Notes: generated from the sequence alone by a model not told the origin. Positions 12,022 through 25,300 are shown, numbered from the stretch's first letter. The stretch is 64,000 bases of DNA from Combretum micranthum (GCA_024138025.1 JAMXBD010000093.1:992001-1056000), one strand, 5' to 3'. Program-made: numbers and translations.

Positions 12022-14425
12022 CTATTTCTTTTGTTAAAAAATAACTCCTACCATAAGCTTCATGTGGATGGCCATCATTGATTTCATTTTTGACTAAGAC
12101 TTTTTCTCATAAATAAAAACTTATCCTAACTCAATTAAATATTAGATAAAGACTAGAAATAGTGAAACTTAATGATTATAGCTTTGATTTTTTTTCTTTT
12201 CTTTTCTCCTCATTTTCCTTATAATGCCCATAAGCCCAATACCCCACATCCTTTCAGTTTCATCCATTTTCAAACTAAGATAAACCATCCCACTCATTCC
12301 TCCAAAAAATGTCCAGAAAATCCCCATGTACTACCATTTCTATTTCTTTCTTTTTCAACATAAAACAACTCAAACAAACCTTTTCAAACCTTTAGGAATC
12401 ATATAGGAAAAAAAGGAATAGCAAGTACTTACAAAATCAAGTACAAAGGGTAAGTTAATTCTTCTAACTATCACTATCAATTAAGTTATTTAAAATATAT
12501 AACTTAACCATGCTATTATCTTTCTCTAGAAGTGGCATAAAGAAGGAATTCATCTTGTATTTTCTGGTAAACTACTCTAAACCTACACTTTTAGTAAAAG
12601 ACAAAGAAAAAAAAGTTGATACAAATAGCATAGTACTTTGAATAAAGATTTTAGAAGCTCTAGCTATGTAAAGAAAAATTAATATTATGATGAAACATCA
12701 AGTTACTACATATAGAATAGACTTATAAAGGTAACCATAAAAGCAACAAGATAGAAGATCTATATCTATGCTAGTTATGTTTGGTAGAATTTTGAACATA
12801 AGGCCATGATAGTGACTTGTATTCAAAAGACATATTGCCCTCGACCAAGTTATTATTTAATGATGACTTATAAGCTTTAGACAAATAAAAATCAAAACAA
12901 GAACATATATGCATACATACATATGTGGTGGTTTAAAGAAGAAAAATAGGTCACCACTTTATTTTAAATTTAAAACCTTGTGATTCCTATTTCATATAAA
13001 TAGATAACAATGATTAAAGGATTAATTAGTTAATAAAGGAAACAAATCATTAAAATAATAAAGCATGTAACTTACATATTTTAAGAAAATAAATAACTAG
13101 TTAAATCTAGTATAATATGTGATGTTGTAGAGTGTGAAGATTTATATAAATAATTAGAAAAGAAATTATGAGAAAATATAATATAGTGATATGCATATAT
13201 ACCCCACAGTTTCTAAAAAAAAAGGAGATTATTTAATTTATAAAATCTAAGTGAATTATTGAAAAAGTACATGAAAAGAGCCATGGAGTTAAGATGAATA
13301 TATTACGTCTAGTTTAAAATTAAGTAGTTAAAATTAGGATTTAAAGTCATTTAGAGCACTTTTTCTAGATTATTAATTTTATACGAACTAAATTAAGTAA
13401 ATAGATAAAATTATGATAAAGTAATTTTCATAAAGTTCAAAATGACTATTGAAGTATTAAAATAGGATTAGAAATGAGAAAATAGCAATAAATTTAATAA
13501 AATATAGATTTATGACACTTAGCCACAATTAGGAATACATATACAATTATCCCTATCATGATATGGTTATTATTACTTTACTTTAGGGGGGATAGATCCA
13601 TTCTCTGAATTGCCAGAAGATTATAATGATGAATAGTTTAAAGATGAACCGATGAGCAATTCAAATTTGTTTGACTATATGGGTTTGTACTGTAGTACAA
13701 TGTAATGTAGTGCACTAAAATGAAAGATAATGAAAATTGAATTATGTATGGGGATATGGGATTGTGTACTGCTTGGTAAATGTATTGTCTGTTGAACTAC
13801 TATAACAAAAGTGGAAATCCTTTGATTATAATGTTTGTTTAATAAATTGATAAGTGTTTGTGATTGAAATAGTCATTTTAATAATTGGACTAAAAATATT
13901 AGATTTTATAATAAATTATCATACGTTGCACGAATTACATAAATTGCACTATCTTGAGGTTACCCTGCTACATATGAACATTTCGGACCTTATGGATTCA
14001 TTTAGTACTTCTAGATGTGGATTTTAGTTTTACGTTAAGTTTTCATAGATCTATTTGGTTCTATGGGAACTACTTGGCACCTAAAGGAATATTGCCTATG
14101 GGATCAACACGAAATAGTAAAACTTTAATGGAATTTTAAGTTTTCTAAGGGTAAGTGGAGATCATTTAAATTATTTTTAAATGGATGCATATATTCTCTC
14201 TTTCCTTGGTTCTTAGTATCTGCTAGGCTCGGTTAACCAGTGCTGGTTCCTAATAACCTTGGTGTGAGGGTATATGTCACGTCCCAAGGGGTACCCTAAA
14301 CATAACAGTCCGCCACACTCAATATTAAAGCTTAAGTGTGACAACCTTAGCCACTCCCAAAAGCTTTGATATTAAGTGTAAGGCGTGCTCTCACAAATTT
14401 AGAGGACCATACAAGGAATTATGAA
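10416..14425. other. AT-rich spacer, no recognisable gene
   Basis: ORFs at 11076-11309 and 12172-12363 lack recognisable domains. A degenerate repeat motif like AATCACATAAGTTTAAATTT recurs through 11430-11680. A hexanucleotide microsatellite (GTATAT)n lies at about 11973-12021. Sequence near 13580-13700 loosely resembles the U5 region of the gypsy LTRs elsewhere in the window (compare 27660-27740 and 49760-49840), so it may be an old LTR remnant. Confidence 0.5.
11973..12021. repeat. (GTATAT)n microsatellite
   Basis: About eight uninterrupted hexamer units. Confidence 0.9.
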
Positions 14426-16712
14426 GCTTATGAAATAGCCATGAATTCCTTAATTTACATATTAATGTGTGTCGAGCTGAATTTGAAATCATCCGGTTTA
14501 TTTCTTTTAAACCCTATTCACATTCCCTAACCATTTAACATGAAATCCTCGACGAGGGATTAAAAGAAATTTAATTTTGAAAATATTTTGGAGTCGCAAC
14601 GATAAAAATCGGAAAAAAAAATGAAAAAGTTAGGATTAATGGGTCGGTTAATCTAACTTAGCCACTAATCTGCGGAAAATTTGATTTTTAAAACCAAACT
14701 TTAAAAAAAAAATACCAGATATCTGAGTCGGGGGCTAACTATTAAAACTAAGCGGTTACCACTTTAAGTTTAAAATTTAGAATTTATCCTTTTCTAAAAA
14801 ACTTGCAAAAAGAATACATAAAAAAAAAATAAATAAATAATAACAATATTAATAAGTCAGAAATCATTTTTAATAATTTTTATTTAATTTTTAGAAAACA
14901 TATAACAATTACAAAGAAAAGCAAAACATTCAAAGATTATACATATATAAAAAAAACTTATAACTACATCCAGAAATAATTGCAAAAGTTAAATATTTAT
15001 AAAGAAAATTAACTAATAAGAAATAATATATCAAATACATTTTTACCATATTTAAATTTTTAGAAAAATAACAAACTAATAGTATTTAAACTTATAATAT
15101 TAATTAACTAAATAATAAACAAAATAAATAAATAATAATTTTTATTTTTTAATGTTGCCGAAGGTGCCTACGTACTCGCTAATCGAGATCAGACAAAACG
15201 TAGTTCTCTTTTTTTAAAGAACTTAGTTTGTTGATCAATTTATATTTTTAAACTATTTTCACTTTAAATTCATTACAATTTTGAATTTTTATGAAAATCA
15301 TTTTTTTGATGATCCTATGATCTAATCAATTGATTTTTCATTTCATGAAAAACTTTTTTCTAAGTTAAAAAATCATTTTTCTAAAAAAAAAATCGATTAT
15401 GATAATTCATGGCTAATTTAATGCTACATGAAATCAATTTTGATTAAACATATTAAATATTTCATAGCAAATTTATGAAAACATTTTTGAACAACTTTAA
15501 TTATTTTCAAAGTCATTTATGAAAATATTTTGAAAACTTTGAATATTATTACATAGTTAATTTATGAAGATAATTTTGATAAAAACTTGATTAATATCTT
15601 ATAGTAAATTTATGAAGATAAATTTTGATAAAAAACTTGATCAATATCATGATTCTAAAAAATATTCAACAACAATTTTCATTTCATCTTTTCTTTCATC
15701 ATCCACAAATTCAAATTCTTAAAAAATCATTTTATTCTATTCAAAAACAATTTTCATTTTTATTTAAAACAATTTGGTTTTTTTAAAAAAAATCGTTTAC
15801 AATTTATTATTTTTTCGAAATTCAATATATCACATATGTTCAGAACATATTCAAAATATATCATAACAAAATTAAAATACAAAAACAAAACATCTATGCA
15901 TCAAATTTATATGCAAATACATATTCATAAAATATTAAAATATCAAAAAATTGTTTAAAACATGTAAATTTACATTAAAAATAATTATTCTAATTTTTCT
16001 GGATTTTTTACGAATTTTTATTAATTTTTTCCTATTTTTCGAAATTAAATATATAATAAATAAATAATAAATATTGCGGACTAACCTGGACCGTTGGATT
16101 TTCTCGGATAAGATCTCAACCGTCTGATCTGTGGACCAATCTGACCGTCTGATCCTTTGACTCGCGATCTGGACCGTGGATCTGCTTGATCAAATCTGGA
16201 GTAGGATCTTGATTTAATATGGACCGCAGGATCTACTGACGACGACGTTGACGACGCGATCGGGTTGGGTTCGGATTTCGGGTCGGATCTCGGAGCTCCG
16301 ACGGGTGAAGAAGACGATGACGGTGGCTTCAAAGCATTCCTCGGCCGATTCTGATAGTCCTCGATCCCAGAAACCTTGTCGGCCCGACGTGAATGGAGGA
16401 GCTACGTCTTTGGTGGTGGTGGTTTCACCAGAACCACCAGAAGTGGTGGTTCGTTTGGTGGTTGACGGCGGCGAAGGTTAAAAAAAATTCCAAAAATTTG
16501 CAGAACTTCAATTGCAAATTCGAGCAATTCTAAACACTATAATCAATCAAAAACACTTAATGATCCTAACACTTTTAATTGGATAAAATCCTCCGATCAT
16601 TTCGAATTTGCAATTTTTTGCAATTCGAACACTTTCTCTCGATTTTCAGATCTCAATCTTGTAGTGTGTATTTTTCGAAATTGAATTGTGCTTTCTGCTT
16701 GTGGGGTGATCC

Positions 16713-16720
16713 TATTTATA
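16713..16720 (-). promoter_or_regulatory. LTR TATA box (left LTR)
   Basis: The minus strand reads TATAAATA followed by GGATCACCCC. It is conserved at 24594-24601 in the other LTR. Transcription would start about 30 bp further left, leaving a long R-U5 of roughly 2.2 kb. Confidence 0.6.
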
Positions 16721-17167
16721 GAGTTCGAATCATTTGTTGTTTTGAAGCTTTGTAATGGTTCAATTTTTGAATCACGAATCGTTATATTTTTTCAAATAAG
16801 AACGATTCAAAATTGGGACTCGATTCGTGATTATTGTTTAAAATTGATCACGAAATATGTGTTTATACATCATAACTCTTCGATTAAGTGTATTTAATTT
16901 GATCAAAGGACACGATTTGGCCATTTTTGAAATTTGAAGAAAACATTATTTCGCATTTTTCCCAATGTTCATGACTCAATTAAGGTGCCTTTTGGGATGA
17001 AATAATACATGAATTGTGTATAGATGCGATGTATCCATGCCTAGTTTGTGTCTGTACACTTAATTTCGAAAAAACAAAGATTCATTGATCAAATGGTGTC
17101 TCAAAGTGGATGAACCGATGTGTCTTTTGGGAAAAAAAATGAACAAAAAAGAGGCAAAATCTACCTT

Positions 17168-17245
17168 AGGCTAGGATCGAACTCGGGTCCCTTGCTCCTG
17201 TGTCAATGGTTTGAACCGTTAGGCCGTTGGCCTATACCTTGGTCA
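17168..17245 (-). other. tRNA-like module with Pol III A and B boxes in the left LTR
   Basis: On the minus strand CGGCCTAACGGTT (17227-17215) fits the tRNA A-box pattern and AGTTCGATCC (17183-17174) fits the B-box pattern GGTTCGANNCC with one mismatch. The spacing is about 30 bp and the strand is the element's sense strand. A complete cloverleaf is not evident, so this is a tRNA-derived or SINE-like module rather than a tRNA gene. A copy lies in the other LTR at about 25047-25130. Confidence 0.45.
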
Positions 17246-17558
17246 TATAACTAAACCACTCATATTTAAGGCTAATAGAATACATGTTATATTGAACTCA
17301 AATAATAATTTTCAATTTATTTTAATTTTTTCCTACATATATTTTATTTACATTACTATTATTCATTTAATTATTTTATTATACTTATTTATTCCTCTAT
17401 TTTTTTATTTTTCTATTTTCTATATTCTCTCTTTTTTATTATTATTATTAATTATTAATTATTATTATTATTATTATATTTTTGATGAACTCAACATGAC
17501 ATTAATTTATTGTAAACTTAAGCCTATTTTTTAATTGGGCAAAAATTGGGTGTCTACA

Positions 17559-17575
17559 GCTGCCCCTCTTTGTGG
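17559..17575 (-). other. Polypurine tract of the Tat-like element
   Basis: The minus strand reads CACAAAGAGGGGCAGC directly before the left LTR (TGTAGACACC). This is the expected place for the plus-strand primer and fixes the element's orientation. Confidence 0.75.
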
Positions 17576-17689
17576 TAAAGTTTGAATAAAACTTTTGGCA
17601 TAAAGACAAAAGGATAGCCAATTTTTGCTTAATTTTTCCTGCCAACAAAGATATTTTTTTTATCCTGAAAGGATAGATTTATATTGGAC

Positions 17690-18135
17690 ACCGTGCTAAA
17701 CCATTTGTCGAGTTTAGACTTTGATATTTGCTAGGTCAATTGTCGGACCTAGGCTTAGAAAATTGATAGACCATCTGTATGGCCTAGATTTAGAAAAATG
17801 ATAGGCCATCTGTTGGGCCTAGACAAAAAAACTGATAGACCATCTGTCGGGTCTAGATTTTAGAATAATGATAGGCCATCTGTCGGGCCTAGACTAAAAA
17901 AAAAAAAAAAATGATAAACCGTCTGTCGGGTCTAGATTTTAGAATAATGATTGGCTATCTGTCGGGCCTAGGCTTTGGAAAAATGATAGACCATCTGTCG
18001 GGCCTAGATTTAGAAAAATGATAGACCATCGTCGGGCCTAGATTTAGAAAATGATAGGCCATCTGTCGGGCCTAGACTAAAAAAACTGATAGACCGTCTG
18101 TCGGGTCTAGATTATAGAAAACTACTAGGTCATCT
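17690..18135. repeat. Tandem array 1, about 35-bp unit
   Basis: Roughly a dozen variant units built on GATAGACCATCTGTCGGGCC followed by TAGATTTAGAAAAAT. Successive units start at 17765, 17800, 17834 and 17870. It lies beside the polypurine tract, in what would be the element's 3' untranslated region. Confidence 0.85.
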
Positions 18136-18400
18136 GTCGGACTATGTTTGGTCATTTGCGGACCTATGGGCTTTGATTTGGTCATTTGCCGGACCTAGGG
18201 CTTTGGTTTGGTCATTCGCCGGACCTATGGGCTTTAATTTGGTTATTTGCGGACCTATGGGCTTTAATTTGGTCATTTGCCGGACCTATGGGCTTTGGTT
18301 TGGTCATTTGGTCACCATCTTGAATGGATGGATTTCTAAATTTGGTCACCATCTTGAATGGATGGATTTTGGTCACCATCTTGAATGGATGGATTTAATT
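18136..18400. repeat. Tandem arrays 2a and 2b
   Basis: Units of about 30 bp of the form GGTCATTTGCCGGACCTATG plus GGCTTTGATTT occupy 18136-18310. Three copies of GGTCACCATCTTGAATGGAT follow at 18310-18400. The 2a unit shares GTC-GGACCTA with array 1, suggesting that one derives from the other. The apparent ORF at 18173-18436 is a by-product of the repeat. Confidence 0.8.
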
Positions 18401-18544
18401 TGGTCAGTACTAAACTATCTGTCGAGTCTAGACTGAGGGGTACATAATTTCTGACTGTGACATTTCAATCCATTTGGGGTTCTTTGGGTTGAGGACATGA
18501 CAATTTGGTCCCTCATAATTTGGTGCGAATTGACTTGACTAATA

Positions 18545-18775
18545 ACCATAATTCTTAAAGGCAGGATGACGCTCATTTGAGCAGGTGATCCTAATTCTCA
18601 AAACAGTAGGACGGCACTCCTTCGAGCAGGTGATCCTAATTTTTCAAACAGTAGGACGACGCTCCTTTGAGCAAGTGATCATGATTCTTAACACAATAGG
18701 ACGACGCTCTTTCGAGCAAGTGATCCTAATTTCTCAAACGATAGGATGACGCTCCTTTGAGCAGGTGACCCTATA
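18545..18775. repeat. Tandem array 3, about 45-bp unit
   Basis: Five units containing AGGACGACGCTCCTTTGAGC followed by AGGTGATCCTAATTCTCAAA, with unit starts near 18563, 18608 and 18653. Confidence 0.85.
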
Positions 18776-18889
18776 ATGATAACTTAAAAAACTTCCTGGA
18801 GACTTATAGCTTAAAAATTGGGCTAATTTGGAAACTTTTCTTTCTTTTTCACTTTAAATCTACTGGGGATTATTTAGCCGAGAAAACAA

Positions 18890-19475
18890 TAATCTCACAA
18901 ACTTGGTTGAAGAATTTGTTTGAGAAAGCAGTGAATTTACTTTCTCTTTCTTGGAAATTTGATTGACTTGGTTCAGAAAGCAATGAATTTGCTATTTCTT
19001 TGAAAAACTTAGATTGACAAACTTAGTTGAGAAAGCAACGAGTTTGCTATTTCTTTGAAAAACTTGGATTAACAAACTTAGACAAGAAAGCAACGATTTT
19101 GCTATTTCTTTGAAAAACTTGGATTAACAAACTTAGACAAGAAAGCAACGATTTTGCTATTTCTTTGAAAAACTTGTTGAGAAAGCAACGATTTGCTATT
19201 TCTTTTGATTGAAAAACTTGATTGAGAAAGCAACGACTTGCTATTTCTTTTGATTGAAAAACTTGATTGAGAAAGCAAATTTGCTATTTCTTTTGATTGA
19301 AAAACTTGATTAAAAAGCAACAATTTTGCTATTTCTTTTGATTAACTTGATTAAGAAAGCAACAATTTTGCTATTTCTTTTGAAAAACTTGATTAAGAAA
19401 GCAACAATTTGCTATTTCTTTGATTGAAAAACTTGATTAAGAAAGCAACAATTTGCTATTTCTTTTAAAAAACTT
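18890..19475. repeat. Tandem array 4, 40-55-bp unit
   Basis: More than ten units containing GAAAGCAACGATTTTGCTAT followed by TTCTTTGAAAAACTTG, with starts at 19086, 19141, 19181 and 19226. The unit length shrinks along the array. Repeat-derived minus-strand ORFs (19102-19323, 19412-19606) are not genes. Confidence 0.85.
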
Positions 19476-19479
19476 GGTT

Positions 19480-22298
19480 TGAGAGAGTCAGTTGAAAAAG
19501 TGGTCCTGAAAAACCTAACTTCCTTCTCCTTTTTTAGCTTTAATTGGGAAAGTGATGAACTTACAATCCCTACTTTTCTCATAAATGTCTTTTTTTTCAT
19601 CATCAAAGATTTGAACCAAAGGTAATTTTTATATATTTTTGAAAAATTCTTCTTTTTCTTTTACTTTCAAAGAAAGTTACCAACAGGTAAAAATGAATTG
19701 TGTTTGCCCATTGATCATTCACTTTAGTTCAGCCACAGGCTTGACCATTAAACCACTAAAGGTTTCTTATTGAAAAATTTTAATCATTGGGGGCAAAAAA
19801 TTGTACTTTTGGGACTTCAATTCATATTTGGGGCATTGTTTTCAATTTTGGGGCAAATAATTGCTACACTTGAGGCAGATATTTTTCAAATTGGGACAAG
19901 TAAATTTTATGCCCCTGTGGACTATTTTTATACCAAGATTGGTTATCTCATTTTGATTGCCTAGTCAAAGAGGACTTCCTCACACTCTCTTAGGCTCATT
20001 TTCACTTCTGGCTCGGATTCCAAAAATTATGGTCCGTCTTGCAAGTAATACACATTGGTCAATCTATTAGGTCTTCTTTGTACTGTAATGTGGGCTTTTG
20101 GTTATCGGCTTTAATGAAAAGGGATATTTCATAAGGCTTTTTACTGAAAAATTTTCAACATATCCCGGGTTTACAAGTCAAGAACCCTTAAGGAAAACTT
20201 GATGATGCACTTGCCCCTAGTTTCAAGGGTATTAATAAATCAACTCCTTTGATCCAAAAAGTCTCCAAAGGGTGGAATTTGTGGGTGGGGCTTGAATTTT
20301 GATGAATTTTGATGATTTTGAACTATGTGTTTGTGTTTGCAAATCATTGATTTTGATCACCTTGTTTGCTTTTTTTTTTTTCTTGATCTCTTTTTTCCTT
20401 TATCTTTTTGTTGATCTTCCTCTTGATTTTCCTTGTCTTTTTCTTTTCTTGTTTTTCTTCTTTTTTTTTTCTCTCTTTTTGCATTCTTTTTTCTCTCTTT
20501 TTCATTCTTTTCTTTCTCTTTTTTCATTTTCATTGCCCTTTTGGGAGACGAATTCAAGGTGATTTATTCTTTTATAGCTCAAAGTGTATTTGCTGTGTAT
20601 GGTTTGAAATGAAGACTCTTTTTCCTTTCATAGGAAATGATTTATTTGTGTCAATTGACTATTCTTGAATTGATGCGACTAGGTCAAGTGCATATAAGTT
20701 ATTCCTTTTTCTCCTTAATAATGACCCTAACCTCCAAATTGCCCCATTGTGGGGTGCCCCAATGCGGGGTGGTTCTTGACAGGGTTTATTTTTAAGATAC
20801 TTCCTTAATAGGCTCAAATGGGTCAACAAAGGGGATAAATGTGTTTAGGATTTTGAAATGAATGCCTAATTTCATTTTGACTCATGTACTAAATTCAAGA
20901 CAGACCTCCTTTAAGGAATGAGTCCACCTTATCTCTCACAATTCACTCCTCTCTCGAGTGTGTGTAGGGTTGGTGTTTGGGATTAAGTTTGCCTCTTTTC
21001 ATCCTTGGCAATTTTTTTATGAGATATTTCTCTTGGCTTTCAATCATCCATTTTTTATTGCCTCAAGATATTTAACTAAATGCCCCATTTGGGTAAATCA
21101 AATGCCCCTTAATTGGTAAAGTCCTTTTGGTTGTCCCTAATTTTGATTTTAGTTGCCTTTTGCTGAAAGTGAATGATCATTGGGGTAACAATTTTTGAAA
21201 TATTTTTTCCTGTTGGCAATTTTCTTTTTTTCTTTATTTATAAATTTTTTTTTTGAAAACTTTTATTCTTTCATCTCTTTTTTTTTTTAACAAATTTGAA
21301 AAACTTTTATCTTCTTCCTTTAAAAAAATGGTTATTAACAAAAGAGGTTTGGAAAATGAATGTAAAGTGGAAATTTATTTACAACTCAAAGTTTTTTTTT
21401 TTTTAGGCAAAAATTATCTTACAAGAATAGAGGTAAACAAATGACCCTCTTCCCTTTTTTCAAAAATTAATTGGGGCTGATATTTACAAAATGATTGATT
21501 TGAGGATAATGGACTACTGATGACAAAAGTAATTTTATATACAAGTCTAACTTTGTTTGGAAAGAACCTACAACTATAGGTGGATAATTTACACTTTAAT
21601 GGATATATACAAATCTATTCTACACATTTCATTTTTTAATTAAGGAAATATATACAAATGCAAGAATGCAAATATGCTAGCACACGAATGCAAATGGGGA
21701 TATTGACCACTAGGATTTTGAAAAATATTTACCGGGGTTGTATTTAGAAACAATGATTTAGAAACCTTCATCAAATCCTTTTTATTTATCTAACTATCTT
21801 ATAGGGCCAAGAATATAACTCCACATTTTTTAAGACTTTGTTGGAATTGATTAAAAACTTTTTGTTTTATTTAATTGATTTTTTTTTTAATAAATGATAC
21901 AACTCCATTTTTTTTTAAAAAATTTGGTCAAATCCCAAGTTGATGAATGCATGATTTGGTAAGGTTCTATAGGTTCCCCGGTCTAGCAAATCATAAGGCT
22001 AAACCGGAGTGGGAGTCTTTTCTTGATCTAGAGGGTGGAAACCACAGCCCCCGGACCTTACTTCGAACTCCTCGCTTAGGCTCTTAAGACGGCCTGGGTT
22101 CGACCGTATCTAGCACACATTGTGTGCATGAATGCAAATGCATATGCGAATGAAATGAACTAATTTAAAATCTAAGTTACAAACATATATACAAAAACAC
22201 ATACAAACAGATAATTATACAATATACAAAAATAAAGGATAAATTTTAAATTTTAAACTTAAGTGGCTAGCCCTTTTTTTTAAAAAAAATAATAAGCG
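19480..22298 (-). other. Non-coding interior of the Tat-like element
   Basis: About 2.8 kb where gag would be expected in an autonomous relative. I see no Gag, zinc-knuckle or protease motif. It includes a long pyrimidine-rich tract at 20360-20550 (minus strand purine-rich; the lysine/glutamate-rich ORF there is compositional). It also has several GGGGCA/TGCCCC motifs (19790-19920, 20740-20770, 21080-21110) and a GC-richer leader segment at 21975-22110. Confidence 0.6.
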
Positions 22299-22318
22299 AG
22301 TCCCCAGTGGAGTCGCCA
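22299..22318 (-). other. Primer-binding site of the Tat-like element
   Basis: The minus strand reads TGGCGACTCCACTGGGGACT three bases inside the right LTR. TGGCGACT... primer sites, complementary to a tRNA 3' end of the AGTCGCCA type (reported as tRNA-Arg for Ogre), are common in Tat/Ogre elements. Which tRNA applies here is from general knowledge, not checked. Confidence 0.6.
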
Positions 22319-22321
22319 AGC

Positions 22322-25300
22322 TGTCGAGCCTGATTTTGAAAATCATCCGGTTCATTTCTTTTAACCCGATTCACATTAAACCCTAACCCATTTAACATGA
22401 ATCCTCGACTAGGGATTAAAAGAAATTTAATTTTGAAAATATTTTGGAGTCGCCAACCGATAAAAATCGGAAAAAAATGAAAAGTTAGGATTAATGGGTC
22501 GGTTAATCCTAACTTAGCCACTAGTCTGCGGAAAATTTGATTTTAAAACCAAACTTTTAAAAAAAATACCAGATATCTGAGTCCGGGGGCTAACCTATTA
22601 AAACCTAAGCGGTTACCACTTTAAGTTTAAAATTTAGAATTTATCCTTTTCTAAAAACTTGCAAAAAGAATACATAAAAAAATAATAACAATAATAACAA
22701 TATAAGTCAGAAATCATTTTTAATAATTTTCTATTTAATTTTTAGAAAACATATAACAATTACAAAGAAAAGCAAAACATTCAAAGATTATACATATATA
22801 AAAAAACTTATAACTACATCCAGAAATAATTGCAAAAGTTAAATATTTATAAAGAAAAATTAATTAATAAGAAATAATATATCAAATACATTTTTACCAT
22901 ATTTAAATTTTTAGAAAAATAACAAACTAATAGTATTTAAACTTATAATATCTAATTAACTAAATAATAAACAAAATAAATAAATAAATAATTTTTATTT
23001 TTTAATGTCGCCCCGAAGGTGCCTACGTACTCGCTAATCGAGATCAGACAAAACGTAGTTCTTTTATAAAGAACTTAGTTTGTTGATCAATTTTATATTT
23101 TTAAAATATTCTCACTTTAAGTTCATTAAATTTTGAATTTTTATGAAAACCAATTTTGATGATCCTATGATCTAATCAATTGATTTTTATTTCATAAAAA
23201 ATATTTTTCTAAGTTCAAAAATCATTTTTCTAAAAAAAAAATTTATGATAATTCATGGCTAATTTAATGCTACATGAAAATCAATTTTGATTAAACAATA
23301 TTAAATATTTTCATAGCAAATTTATGAAAACATTTTTGAACAACTTTAATTATTTTCAAAGTCAATTTATGAAAATAATTTTGAAAACTTTGATATTATC
23401 TACATAGATTTATGAAGATAATTTTGATAAAAACTTGATTAATATCTTCATAGTAAATTTATGAAGATAAATTTTGATAAAAAACTTGATCAATATCATG
23501 ATTCTCAAAAATATGCAACAACAATTTTTCATCTTCATTCATTTCTTTCATCATCCAAAATTCAATTTCTTAAAAAAATCAATTTTATTCTATTCAAAAA
23601 CAATTTTCATTTCTTATTTAACAACAATTTTGGTTTTTTAAAAAAATCCGTTTACAATTTATTATTTTTCGAAATTCAATAATCATCACATATGTTCAGA
23701 ACATATTCAAAATATATCATAACAAAATTAAAATACAAAAACAAAACATCTCATGCATCAAATTTATATGCAAATACATATTCATAAAATATTCAAAAAT
23801 ATCAAAAATTGTTAAAACATGTAAATTTACATTAAAAATAATTATTCTAATTTTTCTGGATTTTTTTACGAATTTTTATTAATTTTTTCCTATTTTCCGA
23901 AATTAAATATATAATAAATAAATAATAAAATATTGCGGACTAACCTGGACCGTTGGATTTTCTCGGATTAGATCTCAACTGTCTGATCTGTGGACCAAAT
24001 CTGACCGTCTGATCCTTTGACTCGCGATCTGGACCGTGGATCTGCTTGATCAAATCTGGACCGTAGAATCCTCTGATTTAATATGGACCGCAGGATCTGC
24101 TGACCGACGACCGTTGACCGACGACCGACCGGGTTGGGTTCGGATTTCGGGTCGGATCTCGGAGCTCCGACGGGTGAAGAAGACGATGACGGTGGCTTCA
24201 AAGAGTTCCTCGGCCGATTCTGGTGGTCCTCGATCCTAGAAACCTTGTCGGCCCGACGTGAATGGAGGAGCTACGTCTTCTGGTGGTGGTGGTTCACTCC
24301 CAGAACCACCAGAAGTGGTGGTTCGTTTGGTGGTTGACGGCCGCGAAGGTTAAAAAAAATTCCAAAAATTTGCAGAACTTCCAATTGCAAATTCGAGCAA
24401 TTCTAAATACTATAATCAATCAAAAACACTCCCTTAATGATCCTAACACTCTTTAATTGGATCGAAATCCTCCCGATCATTTCGAATTTGCAATTTTTTG
24501 CATTTCGAACACTTTCTCTCCGATTTTCAGATCTCAATCTTGTAGTGTGTATTTTTCGAAATTGAATTGTGCTTTCTGCTTGTGGGGTGATCCTATTTAT
24601 AGAGTTCGAATCAATTTGTCGTTTTGAAGCTTTGTAATGGTTCAATTTTTGATTCACGAATCGTTATATTTTTTCAAATAAGAACGATTCAAAATTGGGA
24701 CTCGATTCGTGATTATTGTTTAAAATTGATCACGAAATATGTGTTTATACATCATAACTCTTCGATTAAGTGTATTTAATTTGATCAAAGGACACGATTT
24801 GGCCATTTTTGAAATTTGAAGAAACACATTATTTCGCATTTTTCCCCAATGTTCATGACTCAATTAAGGTGCCTTTTGGGATGAAATAATACATGAATTG
24901 TGTATAGATGCGATGTATCCCATGCCTAGTTTGTGTCTGTACACTTAATTTCAAAAAACACAAAGATTCATTGATCAAATGGTGTCTCAAAGTGGATGAA
25001 CCGATGTGTCTTTTGGGAAAAAAAAATGAACAAAAAAGAGGCAAAATCTGCCTTAGGCTAGGATCGAACTCGGGTCCCTTTGCTCTATGTCAATGGTTTG
25101 AACCGTTAGGCCGTTGGCCTGTGCTTGGTCATATAACTAAACCACTAATATTTAAGGCTAATAGAATACATGTTATATTGAACTCAAATAATTTTTCAAT
25201 TTATTTAATTTTTTCCTACTATATTTTATTTACATTACTATTATTCATTTAATTATTTTATTATACTTATTTTATTCCTCTATTTTTTTATTTTTCTATT

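Larger units (their letters stand above)
14470..17558 (-). repeat. 3' LTR (left copy) of the Tat-like element
   Basis: 3089 bp, running on the minus strand from TGTAGACACCC at 17558 to CTCGACA at 14470. It is collinear with the LTR at 22322-25439 but has many short deletions, often of a single C. ORFs inside it (for example 16081-16332 and 16248-16481) are GC-richer LTR sequence, not genes. Confidence 0.9.

Noticed and set aside
16081..16481. Ser/Pro/Arg-rich ORFs in the left LTR
   Set aside because: The same region in the right LTR (23968-24337) reads differently because of indels, so the frame is not conserved.
17168..17245. A genuine tRNA gene
   Set aside because: Only the A and B boxes are recognisable; I could not see a full cloverleaf with paired acceptor stem.
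17690..18135. CRISPR-like array
   Set aside because: Units are head-to-tail degenerate repeats without unique spacers, within a plant retroelement.
20299..20668. Phe/Leu-rich and, on the other strand, Lys/Glu-rich ORFs
   Set aside because: They follow from a pyrimidine-rich tract in the non-coding interior of the Tat-like element.
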